DNA from: Nostoc spongiaeforme FACHB-130
GTDB taxonomy: Bacteria > Cyanobacteriota > Cyanobacteriia > Cyanobacteriales > Nostocaceae
NCBI RefSeq assembly: GCF_014698475.1
Contig: NZ_JACJTB010000040.1
Coordinates: 1 to 64,000 of the forward strand
DNA length: 64,000 bases
Direction of reading: 5' to 3'
Part shown: in pieces, positions 17,845 to 30,714 of the stretch
Numbering within the stretch: the stretch's first letter is position 1
Layout of the letters: every line of letters starts with the position of its first letter
Made by a program: the position numbers and the translations under genes
The notes under the pieces: generated by a model
The model's input: the letters and a program-made list of their open reading frames with translations, nothing else
Databases searched by the model: none
Told to the model about the DNA's origin: nothing

Positions 17845-19089
17845 ATGCCTAAAATTAAGGAGAAAACAGACGTAAAAAAGATAGTAATTACGATTGACAT
17901 GGGTGCAAGTAAAACTAAGGCTATCGTTCAGGAGTATCCAGAAGGAAAGCCTGTTGTTTTACTTTTAGACTCAGAAATAGCGGATGTTGCTAAAGCCTCA
18001 GTTGAAAGCGTCCAACCTGAAGGTAGTCCTGAATCTCGTGCTTGGGTAGGGATAGGCGATGAGTATTTCGCCTTGGGAGAACTTGCTCGTCGTCGGTTTG
18101 GGGGTATATCGCAACTGAGGGAGTTAAAATACGAACTAGCCATTCCCAAAATTTGCGGTGCATTTTGGCTGGCTAAGGAGAAGTTGAACCTGGGTAATGA
18201 TGTTGCAGCTTACTTGAGTGTCCTGCTGCCGCCGGGTGAAGTGCAAGACAAGGAACAGTTACAAATTCGGTTGAAGGATACGTTTCGGGGGTTTGATACA
18301 CCAGCAGGTAAGATGCGGGTGAAAATGCTTCGTTATGATGCAGCTTCTGAGGGTAGCGGAATATTTTTCCACCGTAGGCGATCGCTTGGCGATCGTGTAC
18401 CTGTTTCGATGTACGTAATGCTTGGTTATCGCAACGCGAGTATTTTCACCTTTCGGAGTGGTTCGATTGGCGCAGGAATAACCAGTAATTTTGGTATGTC
18501 TTGGTTAGTAAATAATTTGATTTCCAAAACATCGGGACTAAGCCCTGATAATTCCAATATTATTGAGGTACTGATAGAAGCTGGAGCCAGTTGTGACCCC
18601 CAGGTGATGCAAAAACTCTCACGCAAGCGCAAAGTTGATGAGATTCAACTTGATGGAGAGTCGGTGTCCAAAGCTTTATTACTTGCTAGAGATGAATATT
18701 GGCGTGCGATCGCCAGGTGGTTACGCTCAAAGATGGATGAGGATATTGAAGAACTGGTATTTTGCGGGGGGACTGCGGATTACATTCGTCCTGAAATAGA
18801 TGCTTACTTCCAGAAAGAGGGGATGAAAGTATCCTGGCACGCTAATATTTTTATACCTGATGAAATATCTTCTGGTATGGGTAATCGTATGGCGGATGTT
18901 TGGGCTTTCCACCAGCACATGATTATTCAGTTTGATAAGCTAACTGGTCATATACGCTCTGAGGTTGTACCGTTAAATAAATCTGTTGAAGGTAATACAA
19001 ATAATATAGGTGAAGAAGTCAAGCGTAAGTATAACTTTACGCCTTGTGAGCGGCCTAGTACCTTTATTGCTGTAAACGAGAATGTTTGA
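17845..19089 (+). CDS. parM: ParM/StbA-like actin-fold segregation protein
   Basis: This 414-residue protein has the actin/Hsp70 ATPase layout: phosphate-1 loop VITIDMGASKTKAIV near the start, a second phosphate segment around SMYVMLGYRNASIFTFRSGSIGAG, and an adenosine region ELVFCGGTADYIRPEI near residue 330. ParM proteins form filaments that push plasmid copies apart. PRTRC protein D also belongs to this fold, so a PRTRC link is possible, but the PRTRC genes here lie 30 kb away. The frame stays open upstream to a TTG at 17773; I chose the ATG at 17845 because homologous actin-fold proteins begin close to the first beta strand. Confidence 0.75.
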   Translation: MPKIKEKTDVKKIVITIDMGASKTKAIVQEYPEGKPVVLLLDSEIADVAKASVESVQPEGSPESRAWVGIGDEYFALGELARRRFGGISQLRELKYELAIPKICGAFWLAKEKLNLGNDVAAYLSVLLPPGEVQDKEQLQIRLKDTFRGFDTPAGKMRVKMLRYDAASEGSGIFFHRRRSLGDRVPVSMYVMLGYRNASIFTFRSGSIGAGITSNFGMSWLVNNLISKTSGLSPDNSNIIEVLIEAGASCDPQVMQKLSRKRKVDEIQLDGESVSKALLLARDEYWRAIARWLRSKMDEDIEELVFCGGTADYIRPEIDAYFQKEGMKVSWHANIFIPDEISSGMGNRMADVWAFHQHMIIQFDKLTGHIRSEVVPLNKSVEGNTNNIGEEVKRKYNFTPCERPSTFIAVNENV

Positions 19090-19181
19090 TGGGTTCAGAC
19101 AAAAATCAATGTAGTAAAAAAAGAATCAGCTAGAATGAAGTGCTGCATAAAACAATACTTTCTAACTGATTCTTTGAGATT

Positions 19182-19625
19182 TTAGTATGGCTGTTGATCT
19201 AGCATTTGGTAGCAATCAACATGAGAATTGGTAATTTCTGGAATGTGTTGAATTACAGAGTTAATTTGCTCCATGTCTGCATATTGTTGTTCTCGTCTTT
19301 TGCGGAGTTCCCATGATTTACGGTTATAAGCTAACAAGTCTTCCAAACTCATGTTGAATTTGTATTTGGCGAAATTCAATAATTGTTCTGTGGTGTAACG
19401 ACAATCTTCAGGACGACCAAAACAGATTTCAAACTGAAGCTTAAAAGCTTTCCAATCGAAATTGTCAGACCCCAGTTGCCGTTGTGATTCGCGTCCGTAA
19501 AGGTCACGAATTGAATAGAAAATTGTGTTGTATTTACGCACGTCGAATGATTCAATCTTGAATTGCTCCATTGTTGAATCATCGACTGTAGCAGCTTGAG
19601 CTTTAGTAGATTTATTAGCAGCCAT
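19182..19625 (-). CDS. Small hypothetical protein, paralogue of the upstream gene
   Basis: A 147-residue protein from the ATG at 19625 (AAGGAAA lies eight bases upstream); the frame is open further upstream. Residues about 25-120 (FKIESFDVRKYNTIFYSIRDLYG ... LLAYNRKSWELRKRRE) align by eye along their whole length with the protein encoded at 19734-20075, so the two are tandem paralogues. The extra C-terminal 30 residues are unique. No named family is recognised. A leader motif ACTAATGCTGACGCAGC 30 bases upstream is shared with the ssb gene at 33632-34015. Confidence 0.65.
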   Translation of the reverse strand: MAANKSTKAQAATVDDSTMEQFKIESFDVRKYNTIFYSIRDLYGRESQRQLGSDNFDWKAFKLQFEICFGRPEDCRYTTEQLLNFAKYKFNMSLEDLLAYNRKSWELRKRREQQYADMEQINSVIQHIPEITNSHVDCYQMLDQQPY

Positions 19626-19650
19626 AGTTGTTTCCTTGATGAGTGTTTCG

Positions 19651-19674
19651 CTTTTAGCTGCGTCAGCATTAGTC
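19651..19674 (-). promoter_or_regulatory. Conserved leader element (ACTAATGCTGACGCAGC)
   Basis: On the coding strand this reads ACTAATGCTGACGCAGC followed by an AAAAG tract, 26-49 bases before the ATG. The same 17 bases at the same distance precede the ssb gene near 34015. GCTG-ACG-CAGC can form a small hairpin. It may be a promoter or RNA leader signal shared by the plasmid's genes. Confidence 0.55.
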
Positions 19675-19733
19675 AAAAAAATAAATCCCACTCTGTATGA
19701 GCGAGATTTTCTATAAAATTAGATGATTTTTGA

Positions 19734-20075
19734 TTATTTTGCTAATAAACGTTCGCGTTGTAGCCAAGTACGTTTGTTGACTTCGAGTAATTCTTCTAAG
19801 CCTTTGTTGAAGTGCTTAATGGAATAGTCAACCATTTGTTGTACACTATATTTGGGGTTTTCGACTGAGCCGAATGTAGCAATAAATCTGGCTTTAAAAG
19901 TATCCCATTGTGTTTTATTCCAGTTAGTCTGTGACTGCGCTTGAATAGTTTTACCCCAGGTTTCTTGTAGCCCGTAGTAGACTGCTTTAAACTTACGCTC
20001 GTTGTAGTCAGCAATTTTGTAAATACCCATTGCGTTGTCATCAATTAAACTAACTTTTTTGGTTCTAGTCGCCAT
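19734..20075 (-). CDS. Small hypothetical protein, paralogue of the downstream gene
   Basis: The 113-residue protein reads YKIADYNERKFKAVYYGLQETWG ... WDTFKARFIATFGSVENPKYSVQQMVDY ... LLEVNKRTWLQRERL. Matching positions in the gene at 19182-19625 share the aromatic spacing (FY/YY, W/F-K-A/F-K) and the closing NR/KxxWxxRxR. AGGAGA lies eight bases before the ATG. A CTAACGC leader motif lies about 45 bases upstream. Function unknown; small size and duplication suggest a structural or regulatory protein. Confidence 0.65.
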   Translation of the reverse strand: MATRTKKVSLIDDNAMGIYKIADYNERKFKAVYYGLQETWGKTIQAQSQTNWNKTQWDTFKARFIATFGSVENPKYSVQQMVDYSIKHFNKGLEELLEVNKRTWLQRERLLAK

Positions 20076-20659
20076 AATTTTTATCTCCTATGTGAGAGTT
20101 ACTTTTTAAGGATTTGAGCGTTAGCTATAGTGCTTTCTCTTCTTTATTTGGACGTAAGTCCGCGTAAAAAATAACAATCTTAAATTGGAAATGAATGCTA
20201 ACGCCTCTGCTACTAAGCTAATCAGCATTTAAGCTGCAATATAGCTAAAATTACCTTTATGTTTGATTTTCCGATGCCACTTAATAACTAACTCACCTTG
20301 ATGCAATAGCTTATCTAGCAGTGACCTTAACTCATCTACTGATTTAAATAAGCGATGAGCAATATATTCCTTAATAAGTATAAACTTTTGCTGTCAAATA
20401 TCATGTTTGATTGAGTGTTTTAGTTCTGGATAAAATATACAATTCTTAATAAAATATTCAAAAGGATTAGATAAAAATTAACTTATTTACCTAGCAAGAT
20501 AGAAGAAATATTTGCTGTTTTATATTTTATTGGGAAATCAGGTTATTAATCAGTAATTTGTGCAGACATTGAGAGTTAATCAACAGAAAGTAAGTTGGGA
20601 CAATAAAATCAAATTATCCGAACGATAAACCAATTAATTAAATATTGAGAAAAACAGTC
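20076..20659. other. Intergenic region with a transposase-like remnant
   Basis: About 580 bases between divergent genes. On the minus strand at 20229-20396 there is a short broken reading frame described separately. The rest is AT-rich and without recognised elements except the CTAACGC motif near 20115. Confidence 0.4.
20229..20396 (-). pseudogene. Remnant of a transposase-like C-terminus
   Basis: After an in-frame stop the minus strand reads about 54 residues: QKFILIKEYIAHRLFKSVDEL, then RSLLDKLLHQGELVIKW, then HRKIKHKGN, ending in IAA and a stop. This has protein-like composition and recalls the C-terminal helix region of cyanobacterial DDE transposases, but I cannot name the family. Upstream the frame is closed, so this is a leftover fragment. 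Confidence 0.35.
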
Positions 20660-21109
20660 ATGTTAGATATTGATGAAATGAGTTTAAAAGAAATACATGA
20701 ACTGCTACACAAAGTAGGATATGGTCATCTGGGCTGTATACATGAAGGTAAACCCTACGTGATACCAATGTATTATTATCTCGAAGAAGAGGACATCTAC
20801 CTGTTTACAACAGTTGGGATGAAAACTCATGACATAGATGCGAATCCAGAAATCTGCCTACAGGTGGAAGAAATTAACGGGCCTCTGCATTGGCGTAGCA
20901 TAATTGTGAATGGTCGAGCCTCACGCCTCACCGAACAACCAGACATTGATCGCGCAATGAACTTGATCAAAGAGCGCAATACAACGCTGTCACCTGCCAT
21001 CAATCGAACTTGGATTGATGCTGAGGGACGTTCAGAAGCGATCGCCATCTACCGCATCCATAAGAGTGAAATAAGTGGAAGAACCACTAATGGAATTAGC
21101 AGTCGCTAA
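20660..21109 (+). CDS. PNPOx-like flavin-binding protein
   Basis: The 149-residue protein has the split-barrel flavin reductase fold of pyridoxamine-phosphate-oxidase-like proteins: LHKVGYGHLGCIHEGKPYVIPMYYY, then LFTTVGMKTHDIDANPEICLQVEE, and WRSIIVNGRASRLTEQ. Such proteins often bind FMN, F420 or heme and act in stress responses; the substrate is not predictable. The ATG at 20660 fits the domain start. The gene precedes the P-type ATPase cluster by 45 bases in the same orientation and may be cotranscribed with it. Confidence 0.75.
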   Translation: MLDIDEMSLKEIHELLHKVGYGHLGCIHEGKPYVIPMYYYLEEEDIYLFTTVGMKTHDIDANPEICLQVEEINGPLHWRSIIVNGRASRLTEQPDIDRAMNLIKERNTTLSPAINRTWIDAEGRSEAIAIYRIHKSEISGRTTNGISSR

Positions 21110-21154
21110 GAACCGCAATACTGTTTTTGATGTTTCATAGGAAAAAGCAGAATT

Positions 21155-23800
21155 ATGGTTTCGACGGTCGATATCAATACTGTAGCTGGCTTATCTGAGC
21201 AAGAGGCGATCGCTCGGCTCAAAGATGAAGGCTACAATGAACTCCCCTCGGCTCGCTCTCGCACTATTTTATCGTTCGCTTGGGAAACCGTTCAAGATCC
21301 GATCTTCCTGTTGCTGGTCGGTGGTGGTATCATCTATTGGATTTTAGGCGACCTACAGGAATCCCTAATTTTACTGGGTTTTGTCTTCTTCATCACAGGA
21401 ATTAGCCTTTACCAGGAAGGTAAAACCGAACACGCCCTAGAAGCCTTGCGCGATCTTTCCAGTCCTCGCGCCTTGGTGATTCGGGATGGTGAGCGAAAAC
21501 GGATTGCGGGGCGAGAAGTTGTTAGGGGAGATATCTTAGTTTTAGCAGAAGGCGATCGCGTTTCTGCCGATGCAATGGTGTTATCTTGCACAAATTTTTC
21601 AACCGATGAGTCATTATTAACCGGGGAATCCCTACCAGTCCGTAAAATTGCTGCCGCCGGTACCGTGGAAATGGCGCGTCCAGGGGGCGATGAGTTGCCG
21701 TTTGTGTATTCTGGCACCTTAGTAGTTCAAGGACAGGGAATTGCTCAAGTCCAAGTTGTGGGCGCTCAAACGGAGATGGGCAAGATTGGTAAGGCTTTAC
21801 AAAAAGTCAAGCCAGAACCGACTCCCCTACAACAGGAAATGACTCGGTTGGTGAGTCGCTTATTTGGTATCGCTTTATTGTTGTGTGTGGCGATCGTCGT
21901 GATTTATGGAATCACGCGAGGAGATTAGCTCAAAGGATTTCTCGCAGGTATCACCCTAGCGATGGCAATTTTGCCGAATGAATTTCCGGTTGTCGTGACG
22001 ATTTTCTTAGCCTTGGGAGCATGGCGCATTTCTCAGAAACACGTATTAGCTCGTCGTGCTTCCGCCGTGGAAACCTTGGGTTCTGCAACAGTTCTGTGTG
22101 TGGATAAAACTGGGACGCTGACTTTAAATCAGATGGCTGTACAACAGCTATTCGCATACAACCAGGCAGAAAATCCTCATCCATATAATTTGGAATTGCA
22201 TTTACGCGAGTTGCTCCCCGAAGCATTTCATCAATTAGTCGAGTTTTGCATTCTGGCCAGTCAGCGAGATCCCTTTGATCCAATGGAGAAAGCATTTAAG
22301 GAATTGGGAGATCGCTATCTCGCACATACTGAACATCTGCATAACGATTGGATACTGTTACGAGAATATCCGCTCTCACCGCAGCTATTGGCAATGTCTC
22401 ACGTTTGGCAGTCAGCCGATGGACAACAGTATGAAATTGCTGCCAAAGGAGCGCCGGAAGTGATCGCGGATCTCTGTCATTTCACCCCCCAACAGCAGAA
22501 AATTCTTGCAGCCCAAATCAGTGAAATGGCAGATCAAGGATTGCGTGTATTAGGCGTTGCCAAAGCCTCTCTTGTTGATGCACCGCCCCCATTTTTACCA
22601 CCTCATCCCTCGCTCAATCCGCATCATTTACCCGACGAGCAACATGACTTTCCTTTTCAATTTCTCGGATTAGTGGGACTGTCTGATCCAGTGCGCCCAA
22701 ATGTGGCGGCAGCGATTCAAGAATGTTACACCGCCGGTATTCGAGTGGTGATGATTACGGGTGATTATCCAGGAACGGCTCAAACTATTGCCCGTCAGAT
22801 TGGATTGATGCAAATGGGAGCTATTTTGACGGGAGCAGAATTGGATCTCATGAGTGACCTTGAACTCCAGGAGCGCATTCAAAGTACAAACATCTTTGCA
22901 CGCGCTGTTCCCGAACAAAAACTGCGGTTAGTTAATGCTTTGAAATCCCAGGGTGAAGTCGTCGCCATGACTGGGGATGGTGTGAATGATGCCCCTGCGC
23001 TCAAATCTGCCCAAATTGGGATTGCGATGGGACAGCGAGGTACAGATGTGGCTCGTGAGTCGGCGGCTTTAGTGTTATTAGATGATGATTTTTCGTCCAT
23101 TGTGCAAGCGGTAAAAATGGGACGGCGCATTTTTGATAATCTCCGCAAAGCAATGGCATATTTGCTAGCGATTCACATTCCCATTGCTGGGATGTCTTTA
23201 ATTCCAGTGTTGTTTAAGTTGCCGTTAGTATTACTTCCCGTTCACGTTGCCTTTCTACATTTAATTATTGATCCAGCTTGCTCAATTGTTTTAGAAGCCG
23301 AACCCGCAGAAGCAACGGTGATGCAGCGTCCTCCCCGCAACCCCAAAGAACCATTATTTGGTAAGAAGACTTTGGCTTTGGCAGTGCTACAAGGGGTAGG
23401 GATTTTAGCGATCGCTCTCGTCATCTTTGTGGTTGCACTATATCGCAGACAAGGCGAACTTGATGCCCGTGCTTTAACTTTTACGACGTTAATTTTGGCA
23501 AATTTAGGACTAATTTTGAGCGAAAGTTCTTCATCTCGCCTCAGCCTCAAAATACTGAAATCTCCCAATAATGCCCTTTGGTGGGTGATTGGTGGGGGAC
23601 TGGTTTTTCTCGCGTTCGTGTTGTATGTTCCCTTCTTGCGTCAATTGTTTAGTTTCTCCTTCTTACACCCAATCGACCTGGCAATTTGTTTGGTCGGTGG
23701 GGTGATCGCTCTACTTTGGTTTGAACAGTTAAAGTTTCTCAATCGACCCCAACGAGCTATTCAATCCAAATCAAGAAAACCTACCCCAGAAAATCTTTGA
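21155..23800 (+). pseudogene. P-type cation ATPase interrupted by an in-frame TAG
   Basis: The two open segments 21155-21928 and 21962-23800 are in the same frame and are separated only by TAG at 21926-21928. Read through, they give an 881-residue P2-like cation ATPase. It has an actuator-domain TDESLLTGESLPV, the M4 segment AILPNEFPVV, the phosphorylation motif VLCVDKTGTLTLNQM, a nucleotide domain with AAKGAPE, and the hinge MTGDGVNDAPALKSAQIGIAM. Relatives usually have GDWLKGFLAGITLAMAILP here, so TGG (Trp) has probably become TAG. The M4 motif also reads PNEFP where PEEFP is usual. The rest of the frame is undamaged, suggesting a recent mutation. The downstream part has an internal ATG at 21962 but would lack the actuator domain. 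Confidence 0.8.
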
Positions 23801-26373
23801 TTTACCTTCCCCAACTCTCCACGTTTTGGAGCTTATCCAGCGATCAGGTGCTTCAGCAGATGCACTCTACAACCGCAGGGTTAAGCCGTCAAGATGCCAA
23901 ACAACGCCTAAGCGAGTTCGGCGCAAACAGCCTCAAACAAAAACACAAATCGAGCGCATGGATGCTGTTGCTCAATCAGTTCAAGAGTCCGATTATCTTG
24001 ATTCTGATTTTTGCGGCGGTGCTATCGATTTTTCTGAAAGATCCGGCAGATGCCATAATCATTTTGGCGATTGTCTTCATTAGTGGGTTATTAGGATTTT
24101 GGCAAGAGCGAGGAGCCTCGAACGCCGTCGAAAAACTATTGGCATTAGTGCAAGTTAAAGCAACTGTTTTAAGGGATGGTCAATCTCAAGAAATCCCCAC
24201 TGAGGAAATAGTCAGGGGCGACATTGTGTTGCTGAGTGCAGGTAAAAATATTCCGGGCGACTGTCTAGTTTTAGAGTCGAAAGATTTATCGGTGGATGAG
24301 GCAGCACTCACAGGCGAAACCTATCCGGTTGACAAGCTCAGTGGCGTATTGCCTGCTGAAACTGGACTGGCCCAACGCACCAATTCCCTCTATATGGGAA
24401 CTAATGTTATAAGTGGAACTGCGAAAGCAGTAGTAATTCATACCGGAAAAGAAACTGAATTTGGCAAAGTATCGGAACGCCTGAAACTCAGACCGAGCGA
24501 AACGGAATTTGAAAGGGGACTGGGCAAGTTTGGCTACTTTCTCATGGAAGTAACGCTGATTTTGGTAGTGCTAATTTTTGTCGCCAACGTCTACCTCCAC
24601 CGCCCAGTACTGGAATCCTTTCTGTTTTCGCTGGCGCTGGCAGTTGGTTTGACTCCCCAACTGCTACCGGCGATCGTTAGCGTTAACCTGGCTCGTGGTG
24701 CCAAGAAAATGGCGAAAAAGCAGGTGATTGTAAAGCGCTTACCTGCAATTGAAAATTTTGGCAGCATGAATGTGTTTTGCACCGATAAAACGGGGACGCT
24801 AACGGAAGGAGAGGTGAAAATTCACGCTGCTGTTGATGTAGAGGGTCAAGAAAGCGATCGCGTTCTGCTTTACGCTTATTTGAATGCCGCATTTGAGTCA
24901 GGTTATGTCAATCCCATCGATGCAGCGATTCGCCAACACAAAACCTTCGATATTTCTGGCTATCAAAAGCTAGATGAAGTGCCTTATGACTTTAACCGCA
25001 AACGTTTAAGTATTCTATTCAAAAAAGCGGAAAATGCGGTCTTGGGGTCTGCCCAAGTAGAGCAATTTTCCAAGACAGAAAATACGCATTTAATTATCAC
25101 GAAAGGCGCACTGAAAAATATTTTGGATGTTTGCTCAAATGTTGAGACTGTTGAGGGGAAAACTATTGACATTGCAGATCAGCAACAAAAACTACACCAA
25201 CAGGCTGAAGACTTGGGAAAAAAGGGATTTAGAGCCTTGGGTGTGGCCTATCGTGATTTTAATCGAGATTCTTTCAGTAAAGACGATGAAACGAACATGA
25301 CATTTCTCGGCTACCTTGCTCTGTTCGATCCGCCAAAAGCTGGCATTGCTGACACCCTCAAAGAGTTGGAACTGCTAGGAATCACCCCGAAGATGATTAC
25401 CGGAGATAGCAAGGCAGTGGCGATGAGTATCATTGAGCAGGTAGGATTGCCTGAACCCAAGGCGTTGACAGGTTCCGAACTAGACAAGCTCAGTGATGAA
25501 GCTTTGATACATCGAGTACAGCAAACAAATGTCTTTGCTGAGGTAGAGCCAAACCAAAAAGAGCGGATTATTATCGCCCTCAAAAAAGCAGGGAATGTAG
25601 TTGGATATCTGGGAGATGGCATTAACGATGCTTCTGCGCTTCATGCGGCTGATGTTGGCATTTCCGTTGAGAGTGCAGTTGATGTCGCTAAAGAAGCTGC
25701 TGATATTGTGTTGATGGCAAAGGATTTAAATGTTCTCGTCGAAGGTGTAAAGGAAGGACGGATTACATTTGCCAACACTTTAAAGTATGTATTTATGGCA
25801 ACTAGCGCCAATTTTGGCAATATGTTTAGTATGGCGGGAATTTCTCTGTTTCTGCCCTTTTTGCCGCTACTACCCAGTCAGATTTTGCTGACGAACCTCC
25901 TCACCGATTTCCCAGAATTGACGATCGCCACAGATCGGGTAGACAGGGAGTTAGTCAACAAACCTCGTCGGATGGATATCAAGTTTATCCGCAACTTTAT
26001 GATCATCTTTGGTTTGTTGAGTTCAGTATTTGATTACCTCACCTTTGGGGCGCTGCTGTTGCTGCTGCACGCTCAAGAAGAACAGTTTAGAACAGGCTGG
26101 TTTTTGGAGTCTGTTATTTCTGCATCGCTGGTTGTGCTAGTCGTTCGTACTCGCCAATCCATTTTCAACAGTAAGCCAGGAAAATACTTGTTGATGGCAA
26201 CGCTAGCGACTATCGGAGCAACAATAATTATTCCTTGGACACCGTTGGCAAGCCTATTCGGATTTCAACCTTTGTCGTTGAGTTTTATGCTAGTTCTGGG
26301 GGCGATCGTGGTGTTCTACGTGACTGCGGCGGAGAATGTCAAACGAGTTTTTTACAGCCACGTAAAATTTTAG
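23797..26373 (+). CDS. mgtA: MgtA-like magnesium-transporting P-type ATPase
   Basis: This 858-residue protein follows the P3B pattern: N-terminal SRQDAKQRLSEFGANSL, actuator motif SVDEAALTGETYPVDK, phosphorylation motif FCTDKTGTLTEG near residue 330, a nucleotide domain (ITKGALKNILDVC), the hinge YLGDGINDASALHAADVGISV, and C-terminal membrane segments with LLTNLLTDFPELTIATDRVD. MgtA/MgtB import Mg2+ into the cytoplasm. The TTG start overlaps the TGA of the preceding ATPase frame by three bases, implying translational coupling; an ATG at 23857 is an alternative. The nonsense codon in the upstream gene could reduce coupled translation. Confidence 0.85.
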   Translation: MIYLPQLSTFWSLSSDQVLQQMHSTTAGLSRQDAKQRLSEFGANSLKQKHKSSAWMLLLNQFKSPIILILIFAAVLSIFLKDPADAIIILAIVFISGLLGFWQERGASNAVEKLLALVQVKATVLRDGQSQEIPTEEIVRGDIVLLSAGKNIPGDCLVLESKDLSVDEAALTGETYPVDKLSGVLPAETGLAQRTNSLYMGTNVISGTAKAVVIHTGKETEFGKVSERLKLRPSETEFERGLGKFGYFLMEVTLILVVLIFVANVYLHRPVLESFLFSLALAVGLTPQLLPAIVSVNLARGAKKMAKKQVIVKRLPAIENFGSMNVFCTDKTGTLTEGEVKIHAAVDVEGQESDRVLLYAYLNAAFESGYVNPIDAAIRQHKTFDISGYQKLDEVPYDFNRKRLSILFKKAENAVLGSAQVEQFSKTENTHLIITKGALKNILDVCSNVETVEGKTIDIADQQQKLHQQAEDLGKKGFRALGVAYRDFNRDSFSKDDETNMTFLGYLALFDPPKAGIADTLKELELLGITPKMITGDSKAVAMSIIEQVGLPEPKALTGSELDKLSDEALIHRVQQTNVFAEVEPNQKERIIIALKKAGNVVGYLGDGINDASALHAADVGISVESAVDVAKEAADIVLMAKDLNVLVEGVKEGRITFANTLKYVFMATSANFGNMFSMAGISLFLPFLPLLPSQILLTNLLTDFPELTIATDRVDRELVNKPRRMDIKFIRNFMIIFGLLSSVFDYLTFGALLLLLHAQEEQFRTGWFLESVISASLVVLVVRTRQSIFNSKPGKYLLMATLATIGATIIIPWTPLASLFGFQPLSLSFMLVLGAIVVFYVTAAENVKRVFYSHVKF

Positions 26374-29587
<3,214 letters not shown>

Positions 29588-29625
29588 TATACTCTGTAAT
29601 GATGACTTAATGTATGAGTTGACTT

Positions 29626-30630
29626 CTAGCCATCCACTACCTTTGACAAAGAGTTCTCCGAGACTAGACTACCTTGCTGTAAAGAAGGATCATCTTTGTT
29701 TTCTTCTTCTAGAAGTGCTTCAATTTGAGCAAAAAGCTTATTAATTTTTTTTAGCTTTTTCTCATCATTCCAAATTTTACTTTTTCTAAGTGCTTTGTAT
29801 ATTTTGTCAGCTTTTTCTTTTTGCTCTTGGTTATGAGATGATGGCTTATTTTCTGACTGTTGCTGAAGAATATTTCCTACTAGAATCCTAATTTCAGATA
29901 GTGATAAACCTTCTGCGATCGCTTTATTTAAAACTTCCTGCCTTTCATCATCATTTTTTATCCGGTTGATTTCCTTAGCTTTTGTATATTCAATTTCGCC
30001 TTTCTGCAATGCAGTTTGGATATCTAAATGGAGTTTGAGTAAAGGAAGACGATTGGCTACAAATGACTGCCAAGTAATTTTTCCTAACCTCAAGAATACA
30101 TCTTGTATGATTCGTCCTTCATCACTAACCATAACGTTATGGTTAGAATTACCTTTGCTTTCGTTATTCATGTCATAGAGCAGTTTGACCACTGTCTCTT
30201 GGTCAACATCGAGTTCTTCGGCTAGTAATTCGAGAATTCCGATAGTTTCTTCGTAAGCGTTGAGGTCTTCCCTTTGGAGGTTTTCAACTAAGCGGAGTTT
30301 ACGAGCTTTTTTTTCGTCGCATTCAATAATGACTACAAGGATTTCCTCAAGTCCTGCAATTTCACAAGCTTTGAGACGGCGTTCACCAGCGATCAGCTCA
30401 TACTTATCTTCCTCAATCTTTCTAACGACTATGGGTTCTAGTAACCCTACTTCCCTAATGCTGTCAGCGAGCGATTTGAGTTTTACAGGGTCAAAATAGC
30501 GACGAGGCTGACTCGGCGGAAGGATGATTTGAGATAAAGGTAAAGTGGAATCAGATAAAGATTGTTCTTCTTCATCTCCAAATAAATTATCCAGTCCAGT
30601 AAGTTTTTCTAGTTCGCGTTTTTGGCTCAT
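29626..30630 (-). CDS. parB: ParB-family partition protein
   Basis: The 334-residue protein has the N-terminal ParB CTPase domain: PPSQPRRYFDP, LADSIREVGLLEPIVVRK, YELIAGERRLKACEIAGL (box II GERR) and LVENLQREDLNAYEE, followed by a central DNA-binding region (residues 150-250) and a C-terminal dimerisation tail. ParB loads on parS sites and works with the ParA ATPase to position plasmid copies. The cognate parA (32206-33000) lies upstream in the same orientation, but an IscB gene separates the two. Confidence 0.85.
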   Translation of the reverse strand: MSQKRELEKLTGLDNLFGDEEEQSLSDSTLPLSQIILPPSQPRRYFDPVKLKSLADSIREVGLLEPIVVRKIEEDKYELIAGERRLKACEIAGLEEILVVIIECDEKKARKLRLVENLQREDLNAYEETIGILELLAEELDVDQETVVKLLYDMNNESKGNSNHNVMVSDEGRIIQDVFLRLGKITWQSFVANRLPLLKLHLDIQTALQKGEIEYTKAKEINRIKNDDERQEVLNKAIAEGLSLSEIRILVGNILQQQSENKPSSHNQEQKEKADKIYKALRKSKIWNDEKKLKKINKLFAQIEALLEEENKDDPSLQQGSLVSENSLSKVVDG

Positions 30631-30654
30631 ACAAAATCCTCAGTAAGCGGGAAA

Positions 30655-30675
30655 CTCAGAGGCTTTAGCCCTGAG
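30655..30675 (+). repeat. Imperfect hairpin near the iscB 3' side, candidate IS200/IS605-type end
   Basis: CTCAG-a-GGC-TTTA-GCC-CTGAG forms an imperfect palindrome with a single bulged base. It lies between the iscB stop and the parB start. Subterminal imperfect hairpins like this are the TnpA recognition structures of IS200/IS605 elements, so this may mark the right end of the iscB unit. A second hairpin, AGCGAAT-TT-ATTCGCT at 30690-30705, lies even closer to iscB and may end its transcript. Confidence 0.5.
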
Positions 30676-30714
30676 AGGAAAGCGACGGGAGCGAATTTAT
30701 TCGCTGAGGTCTTT

